In this document: in pieces, positions 8,301-15,247 of the stretch
Layout of the letters: every line of letters starts with the position of its first letter
Position numbering within the stretch: position 1 is the stretch's first letter
The notes under the pieces: generated by a model
The model's database searches: none
The model's input: the letters and a program-made list of their open reading frames with translations, nothing else
Told to the model about the DNA's origin: nothing
Source: CACIAM-69d sp001698445
GTDB taxonomy: Bacteria > Cyanobacteriota > Cyanobacteriia > CACIAM-69d
Length of the DNA: 64,000 nucleotides
Assembly (NCBI RefSeq): GCF_043235035.1
Contig: NZ_JAZAQF010000059.1
Span: 62,001-126,000, forward strand
Reading direction: 5' to 3'
Translations under genes and position numbers: made by a program

Positions 8301-9332
8301 CTAGCAGAACTTTTTGCGCTGGGCCTGATAGAGCTTGGGATTGATGCCGAACTTGGTTCTGAACTGCTTGGCGAAGTGGCTGCGATCGCCAAAGCCCACG
8401 GCGGCCGCAACTTCGGACACTTTTAGCTCACCGGTTTCGAGCAACTGTCTGGCTTGCTCTAGGCGATGGTCATGTAAATAGGTAAAAGGTGGCTGACCAA
8501 ACACCTGCCGAAAGCCTTCTTTTAACGCCCGACTGTTCAGCCCCACCTGTTGCGCCAGAGTCATCAATGAGGGGGGCTGCTCTAGGTGTCTCAGCAAAAT
8601 CGATCGAGCCTGATGCAGGCGATCAATATCATCGGGCTTCAGGTTCGCCAGTGCCGCGCCGTCCTCCCAAGTCTCGGCTGGGCCATGGGTTAATGGCTGT
8701 TCTTGCTGAATTTGCAGCTCATCGGCCAGCACCAGCATCACCGCCTCCAGGGCCTTGCTCTCTAGAAACATCCGCTTGGTAATGCCCTGATAGGGACAGC
8801 GAATGATTTGCCACAGCACCCGCTGCATGGCTCTTGAGACTTTGCCCACGCGGGTGTAGTAGAGCTGGTCGGCTGGTCGCACAAGGTGGCGCAAGGCCGA
8901 AGGGAGTTCACCGTCTTGACCCGCAAAGGACTGAAAGACCTGTGGCGACAGCCAAATATGGACTTCCAGGATCGGGTTCCGGTCTGTGCCGATGATCCAA
9001 TCCTTGGGGGCCAGGCCACTGCCGTAGAGGGCATATTCCAGGTTGTGGACTTCGGTGTAAGTGTCTTGGTGCTGTCCGGAGAGGTGGAAATGGAACGATA
9101 GCCACTCGGCACGCTCGGCCAGGGCCGCATCCCAGCGATCGCGCAGCCGGTAGTGATGGACTTGGACTTCAAAGCCTTCTCGGAGTTCCACTTCTCGGAT
9201 GTAGCCTTCCCAGAGCCAAGCGGGGTAAACCAATAGGCGATCGTACCGATCGGTTGCGTCTGGGTGCCGGGCCTGAGCAGCCGTCTCTTGATACAGCTCA
9301 ACGGCAGCTTGTTCAGAAGTGGTGATGGTCAT
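8301..9332 (-). CDS. AraC-family transcriptional regulator (PchR-like)
   Basis: The 343-residue protein carries a C-terminal double helix-turn-helix of the AraC/XylS type: LMTLAQQVGLNSRALKEGFR, then VSEVAAAVGFGDRSHFAKQF near the end. The N-terminal 220 residues are a ligand-sensing region like that of PchR-type regulators, which bind ferric siderophores. It sits directly upstream of the siderophore receptor and in the same orientation, so it probably controls the receptor/PepSY operon. Exact 13-bp tandem repeats lie 31 bp upstream of its start. Start ATG at 9332. Confidence 0.88.
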   Translation of the reverse strand: MTITTSEQAAVELYQETAAQARHPDATDRYDRLLVYPAWLWEGYIREVELREGFEVQVHHYRLRDRWDAALAERAEWLSFHFHLSGQHQDTYTEVHNLEYALYGSGLAPKDWIIGTDRNPILEVHIWLSPQVFQSFAGQDGELPSALRHLVRPADQLYYTRVGKVSRAMQRVLWQIIRCPYQGITKRMFLESKALEAVMLVLADELQIQQEQPLTHGPAETWEDGAALANLKPDDIDRLHQARSILLRHLEQPPSLMTLAQQVGLNSRALKEGFRQVFGQPPFTYLHDHRLEQARQLLETGELKVSEVAAAVGFGDRSHFAKQFRTKFGINPKLYQAQRKKFC

Positions 9333-9362
9333 GGCGATCGCACTGGCTCAACAAACAGATTC

Positions 9363-9400
9363 TAATTAATGCGAATAATTAATGCGAAATTGTTGCATTA
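9363..9400. promoter_or_regulatory. Candidate operator upstream of the AraC gene
   Basis: TAATTAATGCGAA occurs twice in exact tandem (9363-9375 and 9376-9388). The second copy overlaps an inverted repeat, TAATGC at 9380-9385 and GCATTA at 9395-9400. It lies 31-68 bp upstream of the regulator's start codon. AraC-family dimers typically bind tandem direct repeats, so this is a good autoregulation site candidate; an Fe-dependent Fur site is also possible in such AT-rich sequence. Confidence 0.5.
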
Positions 9401-9564
9401 GAATTGATGCTGGAGCAAGCCAACAACATCGTAATTCCTGGACATTTGCTAACCCGTTGTGGCTGCAACAACGATCGAGTTTGGCGATCGAGTTCGGCCA
9501 TTCCACCGGGGCGATCGCGCTGCATCTGGCCGTGGTCGTGCGGCAGTATCCCATTGCCAAAATG

Positions 9565-9593
9565 AAGCACCTTGCCAAAACGGCAAAGTGCTT
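9565..9593. other. Intergenic hairpin between araC and yajQ
   Basis: AAGCAC-C-TTGCC, loop AAAAC, GGCAA-A-GTGCTT forms an 11-bp stem with one symmetric mismatch. The 313-bp spacer 9333-9645 otherwise holds the AraC operator and the yajQ-side hairpin at 9617-9640; no gene is seen in it. Confidence 0.4.
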
Positions 9594-9616
9594 GAAGATG
9601 CTTTGGGTTGCCAGGG

Positions 9617-9640
9617 CCGGCTCCTGGATCGGGGAGCCGG
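9617..9640 (-). terminator. Hairpin downstream of yajQ, possible terminator
   Basis: CCGGCTCC and GGAGCCGG form a perfect 8-bp stem with an 8-nt loop, 6 bp past the yajQ stop codon. There is no clear T-run after it on either strand, so it may only stabilise the 3' end. Confidence 0.4.
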
Positions 9641-9645
9641 TGGGA

Positions 9646-10137
9646 CTAACGATAGTTAGTGAATTGCAGCGCCACGGGCAGATCTTCCTGCTTCAGGCGC
9701 TGGATCACCAGTTGCAGATCGTCTTTGGATTTGGCGGAAACGCGCACTGCGTCGCCTTGAATTTGGGCTTGGGCTTTTTTGAACTCATCGCGAATCAATT
9801 TGCTGATTTGTTTGGCGATGTCTTGGGGAATGCCCTTTTGCAACTTCACCTTTTGGCGAACACGGTTGCCGCTCGCGGATTCAATGTCGCCAAAGTCAAA
9901 GATTTTCAGGTCTAGTTTTCGTTTGGCGGCTTTCTCGCGCAAAACGGCCGTGACAGCTTCAAGAGTCATTTCGCTGGCGGTTTCGATCGTGAGATCGGTT
10001 TCGCCCAGCTCAACGATCGTGTTGGTGTCTTTCAGGTCGTAGCGGGATTTCAAATCTCGCTGCAATTGGTCGATCGCGTTGACCAACTCCTGTCGATCGA
10101 ACTCACTCACCACATCAAAGGAAAACGTCGCAGCCAT
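9646..10137 (-). CDS. yajQ: YajQ-family nucleotide-binding protein
   Basis: The 163-residue protein matches the YajQ/UPF0234 family along its full usual length: it starts ATFSFDVVSEFDRQELVNAI and contains the LKSRYDLKDT and KDDLQLVIQRLKQ segments of the two tandem ferredoxin-like domains. Family members bind c-di-GMP in Xanthomonas and nucleic acids or tRNA in other bacteria; the cyanobacterial role is not established. It is cytoplasmic. Start ATG at 10137. The gene stands alone between hairpins and a MAPEG gene on the same strand. Confidence 0.92.
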   Translation of the reverse strand: MAATFSFDVVSEFDRQELVNAIDQLQRDLKSRYDLKDTNTIVELGETDLTIETASEMTLEAVTAVLREKAAKRKLDLKIFDFGDIESASGNRVRQKVKLQKGIPQDIAKQISKLIRDEFKKAQAQIQGDAVRVSAKSKDDLQLVIQRLKQEDLPVALQFTNYR

Positions 10138-10270
10138 AACCCTAATTTTTCAATCCAAACCAATACAAAATGAATCGCCCAATTCGTGATCAATCTTCAG
10201 CCAGGGGCGATCGAGTTCCCATGAACCAGACTCGCCAATGGTGACTGATGCAGCCGTGGATTCAGCCCCC

Positions 10271-10684
10271 CTAGGCAATTTGCTGGAGCGCTTGCACAAA
10301 CAGCGAAATCATTGCAATTTGCCCAATGCCAAACATCAGCGATCGCAGGGGAGGAATGTTGGCCAAATAGGCCACCGAAAACAGCGCCCGCGCTCCCACA
10401 AAGGCCACCGCCGCCCAACCGGCCGCAGGGGTGTTGACCCCGGTGGCATAGGCCGCCAGGGCCGCAGCGGCATAGGGAGCAAAGGTTTCAATGCTGTTTT
10501 GGTGGGCCCAAGTGGCTCGCTTACCATAGTCCGGCAGGCGATCGAACATGGCCCGGGGCGCACCCAAATCCATCCCCACCTGGAACCGGGCATAGGCCAC
10601 CGCCAAGTAAGGGAAATAGACCAAAAAGCTCGCCACAAAAACTGAACCCAGCAGCAAAGTGGGAATGCTAAAACCCAAAATCAT
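10271..10684 (-). CDS. MAPEG-family membrane protein
   Basis: The 137-residue protein has four membrane spans and the family pattern, including the loop N-S-I-E-T-F-A-P-Y-A-A-A after span 1 and the small-residue helix FVGARALFSVAYLANIPPLRS. Members of the MAPEG group (microsomal glutathione transferase-like) act on glutathione conjugates or lipids; bacterial substrates are mostly unknown. Start ATG at 10684. It lies 133 bp upstream of yajQ in the same orientation. Confidence 0.85.
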   Translation of the reverse strand: MILGFSIPTLLLGSVFVASFLVYFPYLAVAYARFQVGMDLGAPRAMFDRLPDYGKRATWAHQNSIETFAPYAAAALAAYATGVNTPAAGWAAVAFVGARALFSVAYLANIPPLRSLMFGIGQIAMISLFVQALQQIA

Positions 10685-10722
10685 GCGTTTTCACCTAGTC
10701 GAATTTCACGAAGTCGAATCAA

Positions 10723-11226
10723 CTAGTCGAAATAGAACAGCGTGACCACCCGGCGCTGTTCTTCAGCTTCCCGGCAGGTTTGCAGCAGGGTCACACTGTC
10801 ATGGAAGGCAAAGCAAATTAACTGCTGGCAACGGGAAATAATTTCGTGGTTGCACAGGGAGCTGGCTTCAGCCAAAGAAAGCTGGTCATTTTCTGGTTTT
10901 TCAACCAAATGAATCACCGATTCCAATTGATCGCGAGATTCGCGCGGTTGCCGCTCCAAACTTTGGGGCAAAATCACGGTCAACAAATTGGCATCGGCGC
11001 GCATGGCTCCGCGAATGGCGGCGGCGTTGGTTCCCGTAGCACCCGAAGTAATAATTTGATTCCCGGCCAGCACCAATGCATAGCTGAGGGTTTCAATCAA
11101 TTGTTGATGCGTAATCGGCACGTGGCGCGAACCCAGGATGGCGATCCGCTTGGAGCCGGTTTGCTGGATTGCAGCGAGTTCCTGCAAAAAATCGTCAACC
11201 TTGGGAAGATCGAGAGACGGACTCAA
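10723..11226 (-). CDS. DprA/Rossmann-like DNA recombination-mediator domain protein
   Basis: The 167-residue protein looks like a stand-alone DprA-type Rossmann domain: RIAILGSRHVPITHQQLIET, then NQIITSGATGTNAAAIRGAM (matching the SGGAxGID-like loop), then TVILPQSLERQP and a final CREAEEQRRVV. In cyanobacteria short proteins of this type are often labelled DNA recombination-mediator protein A. Without the remaining DprA domains, a role in DNA uptake is only inferred. Start at 11226 (rather than a weaker internal ATG) keeps the full N-terminal helix. Confidence 0.7.
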   Translation of the reverse strand: MSPSLDLPKVDDFLQELAAIQQTGSKRIAILGSRHVPITHQQLIETLSYALVLAGNQIITSGATGTNAAAIRGAMRADANLLTVILPQSLERQPRESRDQLESVIHLVEKPENDQLSLAEASSLCNHEIISRCQQLICFAFHDSVTLLQTCREAEEQRRVVTLFYFD

Positions 11227-11661
11227 GGGTGCTACGGGGCAATAACAACGCCGCCATTTTAACAGAGACTTGGAGGCTGGCGTTGCGGCCCAAGAATTTA
11301 AAAATGGGGTGGGCTGGCGGGTGCAAATTCAGGCCAGGATTGGCGGAAGGATGCTTTCGGGGATGGTAATTCAGGGGATCAATTCGCAGAACAACGGCTT
11401 TTGCTAGACTGGAGGTTCAATGGCGCGTGACTCAAAACAGTAACCCGTGAACCGGAGGGCTGCGCTCTCATCTTCATGACCCGATCGCCCCAGTTTGCTG
11501 CCACCATTTAAGTTTTGCTTGGGGTGGAGGCTGGGTTGATCGATCGACCGTTCATCAGCGTTTTGGTTTCGGGTTCCTGCGTTGTGCCATTGTTTGGTGC
11601 CATTGTGTTGCGCCATTGTGTAGAACTCACCTCGCCAGCCGATCGCGGCGACGTAATTTTG
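11227..11661. other. Intergenic region between divergent genes, no gene seen
   Basis: This 435-bp spacer separates the DprA-like gene (minus) from rsfS (plus) and must hold both promoters. The rsfS frame is open back to 11515, but family alignment places its start at 11662. I see no RNA gene or repeat here. Confidence 0.5.
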
Positions 11662-12183
11662 ATGAGTGATCCGGATTTGAAGTTGAACGCGCAAGAGCTG
11701 GCCCTGTTGACGGCTGAGGGCATTGAAGACGAAGGGGACGATGAGACGGTAGTGGAGTTTGCGCCGCCTGTGGCCAAGGGGGCAGTCTATCAACTGGGGC
11801 GTGGTTCCAGCTATGAAGTGGCGATCGCGGCGGCCAACGCGGCGGACGATCGCAAAGGGGAAGACATTGCGCTGCTGGAGGTGACGGAGGTTTCCTACCT
11901 GGCGGACTATTTCCTGATTGTGACCGGGTTTTCGCGGGCCCAAATTCGCGCCATTGCCGACGCGATCGAGATGAAGCTGAAAACCGAGTTCGATCGCCGG
12001 CCCCAAAACACCGCTGGCTATGGTGATGGCGGCTGGGTTTTGCATGACTACGGCGATGTGGTGGTGCATGTGATGATGCCCACGGAGCGCGAGTACTACA
12101 ACTTAGAAGCCTTTTGGGGCCACAGCAGGCGGCTGGAGTTTCGGCCCCTGCCCGCCACCGAATCGTCCAACACGGCTGGCTAG
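11662..12183 (+). CDS. rsfS: Ribosomal silencing factor RsfS
   Basis: The C-terminal 120 residues match RsfS/Iojap (DUF143): KGEDIALLEVTEVSYLADYF, then SRAQIRAIADAIE, then DGGWVLHDYGDVVVHVMM and the YYNLEAFWGHS end. RsfS binds ribosomal protein uL14 and blocks subunit joining when nutrients are low. A 50-residue acidic N-terminal extension precedes the domain. The ATG at 11662 is chosen because the upstream in-frame residues have no family counterpart; 173 residues result. CGLD27 and asparaginase follow on the same strand. Confidence 0.9.
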   Translation: MSDPDLKLNAQELALLTAEGIEDEGDDETVVEFAPPVAKGAVYQLGRGSSYEVAIAAANAADDRKGEDIALLEVTEVSYLADYFLIVTGFSRAQIRAIADAIEMKLKTEFDRRPQNTAGYGDGGWVLHDYGDVVVHVMMPTEREYYNLEAFWGHSRRLEFRPLPATESSNTAG

Positions 12184-12255
12184 GGATTTCGATTCGATCC
12201 CCCCGCTGATCATCCATGCCTGAGCGGCGCAACAGAGCTGATTCATCCCTTGTTT

Positions 12256-12756
12256 ATGACGCGATCGCCCCGTTCGGTTTGTCCCGTTCCCGAAGAACAA
12301 CAACCCCTCAACGAGTTTTCCGAGTTGAAGGAGGCCTGGCTGTTGTCTTGGCCCACCTTGCCGGGCCGAGGGTTGGTGATCAAGCTGCTGTGGATTTGGG
12401 CCTGGAGCTGGTTGGTGGTGGGGCCCGTGGCCGCCGCCAGCTTCCCCCTCAAAAAAGACCTGGCCCACTTTCTGTTGGGGGCCGGTGGCGGGGCGGTGTT
12501 GCCCGTGTTGCTGGTGTTGGCGCGGATCTATTCGGCCTGGAGCTATGTGGGCCGTCGCCTGTTCAGCGAAAAAATTATCTATGAAGAATCCGGCTGGTAT
12601 GACGGCCAGGTTTGGGAAAAGGCTCCGGAAATGTTGGCTCAGGATCGGCTAGTGGTTTCCTATGAGGTGAAGCCCACGCTCGATCGGCTCCGGCGGTTGG
12701 TGCTGATTTTGGCAGGAACCTTGCTGGCGGGGGCGGCCGTTTGGGGCCTGGTCTAG
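12256..12756 (+). CDS. CGLD27/Ycf36 family protein (DUF1230)
   Basis: The 166-residue protein has the family features: CPVPEEQQPLNEFSELKEAW near the start, two membrane spans (about residues 45-62 and 70-90), the IYSAWSYVGRRLFSEKIIYE segment, the YDGQVWEKAPEML motif and a last C-terminal span. CGLD27 is needed in plant plastids for iron homeostasis; the cyanobacterial homologue is a membrane protein of unknown role. Start ATG at 12256, two codons inside the longest frame. It lies 72 bp after rsfS. Confidence 0.88.
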   Translation: MTRSPRSVCPVPEEQQPLNEFSELKEAWLLSWPTLPGRGLVIKLLWIWAWSWLVVGPVAAASFPLKKDLAHFLLGAGGGAVLPVLLVLARIYSAWSYVGRRLFSEKIIYEESGWYDGQVWEKAPEMLAQDRLVVSYEVKPTLDRLRRLVLILAGTLLAGAAVWGLV

Positions 12757-12961
12757 GGGCCGGTTCGGTTAACCTGGATGGGGAACGGTGGGCGCGATCG
12801 CACTCGCTCGATCGCAAGGCCCCGATCCGCGCAAGACCCATTGAAAAATGGAAAGCAATGAAAAAATGGGCTGATTGCCGAAGCTGATCTTAAATTGCGA
12901 TGAACAATCGCAGTTTTTGGCGGAATTAATGTCTAACTAAACAAGTTTCAAACCAGTTTTT

Positions 12962-13915
12962 ATGACTCGGGGCAAATTAACGCGCGCGGCCGATATTGAA
13001 ATTCGCTTGCTGCGGGAAGGGTTGGTGGAGTCCACCCACATGGTGCAAGCAGTGGCCTGCGATGATCGGGGGCGCTTGTTGATGTTGGCGGGCGATTCCG
13101 GCATCTCCAGCTTTGCGCGATCGGCTCTGAAACCCTTCCAGGCCCTGGCCGTGGTCGCCTCTGGAACCTTGGATCACTTTGGTCTCAGCAATCGCGACCT
13201 AGCGATCATGTGCAGTTCCCATCAGGGAGACATTGCCCAAGCCCGCCAAGTATTCAACATCCTTTGGCATTGCGGCATTGAACCCAGCGCCCTTCAATGC
13301 CCCATTCCCCAGGGCAAATCCAGCGCACTTCAGCACAACTGCTCTGGCAAACATGCGGGGATGTTGGCCATGTGTCGCCACGGCAATTGGTCGATCGGGG
13401 ACTATCTGCAATATTCCCACCCCGCCCAGCAAGCCGTTTCTAGTGTCATTGGCGAGCTGCTCGGGATTCCTGCCCAAGAATTTGTCGTGGCCCGCGACGA
13501 TTGCGGCGCGCCCACCTATCTGATGCCCCTTCAGGAGTTGGCCACCCTGTTTGCCAAGCTCACATCCGGCGACAATCTGCAATTGGAGCGCATCGTGCGG
13601 GCCATGACCGGCTATCCGGAGCTGATTTCCGGCCATGGTGGCTTTGACACGGATCTGATGCGGCTGACGGGGGGCGAAATTGTCAGCAAAGCAGGAGCCG
13701 AAGGGATGCAGTGTATGGGCCGCGTGGGTGAGCGGTTGGGCGTTGCCATCAAGGTGACGGACGGGGCCAAGCGGGCCAAATATGCCGCTGCGATCCACAT
13801 CCTGAAACAACTGGGCTGGATTGGGCCCGATGTGTCGGAAGCGCTGGAAGAAAAATATGTGCAGCTCAATGCCTTTAAGCGGTTGGAGGCGATCGGGGAG
13901 CTAAAAATCGCCTAG
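12962..13915 (+). CDS. L-asparaginase, AnsA/L-asparaginase II type (COG4448)
   Basis: The 317-residue product matches the asparaginase II family of cyanobacteria and rhizobia: REGLVESTHMVQAVACDDRG near the start, SSFARSALKPFQAL, MCSSHQGD, LQHNCSGKHAGMLAMC and DDCGAPTYLMPLQELA. These enzymes hydrolyse asparagine to aspartate and ammonia. It is cytoplasmic, with no signal peptide. The start ATG at 12962 follows a 205-bp AT-rich spacer. It is the last gene of the rsfS-CGLD27-asparaginase run on the plus strand. Confidence 0.9.
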   Translation: MTRGKLTRAADIEIRLLREGLVESTHMVQAVACDDRGRLLMLAGDSGISSFARSALKPFQALAVVASGTLDHFGLSNRDLAIMCSSHQGDIAQARQVFNILWHCGIEPSALQCPIPQGKSSALQHNCSGKHAGMLAMCRHGNWSIGDYLQYSHPAQQAVSSVIGELLGIPAQEFVVARDDCGAPTYLMPLQELATLFAKLTSGDNLQLERIVRAMTGYPELISGHGGFDTDLMRLTGGEIVSKAGAEGMQCMGRVGERLGVAIKVTDGAKRAKYAAAIHILKQLGWIGPDVSEALEEKYVQLNAFKRLEAIGELKIA

Positions 13916-13941
13916 ATTTCGATCGGTTGAGCAGACCAAAA

Positions 13942-14436
13942 TCAACTCAATTTCTGATCTTGATCCGTATCTTGATCGGCATACTCGATCGACATCGTGA
14001 GCGCCAATTCCCAGGTAAACGGCGGCTCGATCGGGAACGTCTTCAAGGGCAATTTTGTTTCCACAAAAGCTTGCTCGCGGGCTTGGGGATAGACCTGCTC
14101 GATCGCACTGAGAAGCCAGGGTTTCAAACTCGGATTGTCAGTGAGTAACTGTTGAATTTCACGGCGGGCGGAACGAATGCTAAACACCCAAGAATTCGAT
14201 CGGCGATCGGGTTGAAACTGCCATTTCAGTAAATGCAGATAGAGCCGCGTAATTTGACTGGCTAAGGCTCGCTTTTCCGATCGCCCCAAGCTTTCAACCT
14301 CTTCTAACAAATTCTCCAGATCCAATTGATCAAACTGCCCCGATCGCAACAGTTCGGCCTGTTGTTGCACCCAGCCGTAATAGTCGCTGTCGTAGGTGAT
14401 CGGGGCGATCGACTCAATAGTTGTCTGTATTTCCAT
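13942..14436 (-). CDS. DUF29 family protein (downstream paralogue)
   Basis: The 164-residue protein has the DUF29 pattern: ITYDSDYYGWVQQQAELLRS, then LDLENLLEEVESLGRSEKRA, a helix with LYLHLLKWQFQPDRRSNSW, and a FPIEPPFTWELALT end. DUF29 is helical, of unknown function and widespread in cyanobacteria, often in several copies. The start at 14436 is chosen over an upstream ATG because it matches the start of the neighbouring paralogue. The stretch encoding residues about 10-60 is nearly identical in DNA to the next gene. Confidence 0.85.
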   Translation of the reverse strand: MEIQTTIESIAPITYDSDYYGWVQQQAELLRSGQFDQLDLENLLEEVESLGRSEKRALASQITRLYLHLLKWQFQPDRRSNSWVFSIRSARREIQQLLTDNPSLKPWLLSAIEQVYPQAREQAFVETKLPLKTFPIEPPFTWELALTMSIEYADQDTDQDQKLS

Positions 14437-14447
14437 GCGGGGGCATC

Positions 14448-14906
14448 CTAATCCCGAGCAACATATTCGATCGGCAGGGTCATCGCCATTTCCCAAGTAA
14501 ACGGCGGCTCGATCGGGAACGTATCGATCGGTAAGCCTGTTTCTCGGGCGGCTTTTTTGCGGGACTGCTCATAGCTCTTGACGATCCAATCCGCAAGATC
14601 ACGCCGAAAGCTGGGATTTTCGTCGAGTAATTCCAAGATTTCATCCCGCGCATCTTCAATGGAAAATGCCCAAGAGTTCGATCGCTTCTGGGGTTGGTAT
14701 TGCCACTTCAGCAAATGCCAATAGAGCCGGACAATTTGACTGGTTAAGGCTCGTTTTTCCGATCGCCCCAAGCTTTCAACCTCTTCTAACAAATTCTCCA
14801 GATCCAATTGATCAAACTGCCCCGATCGCAACAGTTCGGCCTGTTGTTGCACCCAGCCGTAATAGTCGCTGTCGTAGGTGATCGGGGCGATCGTTTTGGA
14901 AGTCAT
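14448..14906 (-). CDS. DUF29 family protein (upstream paralogue)
   Basis: Paralogue of the gene 11 bp downstream, transcribed in the same direction. It shares the block from ITYDSDYYGWVQQQAELLRS through LGRSEKRAL almost base for base and diverges in the C-terminal half (EILELLDENPSFRRDLADWI here). Start ATG at 14906 (MTSKTIAPITYD) rather than the ATG 42 bp upstream. The function is unknown. The pair is a recent tandem duplication or has been kept alike by gene conversion. Confidence 0.85.
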   Translation of the reverse strand: MTSKTIAPITYDSDYYGWVQQQAELLRSGQFDQLDLENLLEEVESLGRSEKRALTSQIVRLYWHLLKWQYQPQKRSNSWAFSIEDARDEILELLDENPSFRRDLADWIVKSYEQSRKKAARETGLPIDTFPIEPPFTWEMAMTLPIEYVARD

Positions 14907-15059
14907 TGGCTCAAACTCCTCAGCGCCTTGACCATCGAGAAACTGCAATGTTGCCCAAGGTCGCTGTTGCTATTGTGCAAGATCCAGCACCGTGGTGGCA
15001 CAGTCCGTGAAAGGTCATCAAACCCGCAAAACCCTTATCCAAAAACCGTTCCACCCTGC

Positions 15060-15106
15060 TAGACAAGGGACTTAAGCCCCTTGCCCCCTGACGATTTGGT
15101 AACAGC
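15060..15106. repeat. Dispersed palindromic repeat, copy 2
   Basis: CAAGGGACTTAAGCCCCTTG (15064-15083) with flank GACGATTTGGTAAC matches copy 1 at 3431-3483 apart from a few bases. It sits in the 341-bp spacer between the DUF29 pair and chlD, which otherwise has no gene. Confidence 0.65.
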
Positions 15107-15247
15107 CAAGCTCCCGGCGGAACCTGCAATTTTCGGACTGTCACGCCACTACGGCCCCAACCGCCTGAAGTGGCCCGGCTGTCCCGTTGCGCTGATATCC
15201 TGAAAAGCATCAAGACTGATCATAAGAATTTCCCTTTTTCGCCCGCC

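Noticed and set aside
9382..9915. 177-codon plus-strand ORF
   Set aside because: It lies mostly opposite yajQ, whose identity is clear, and is a shadow frame.
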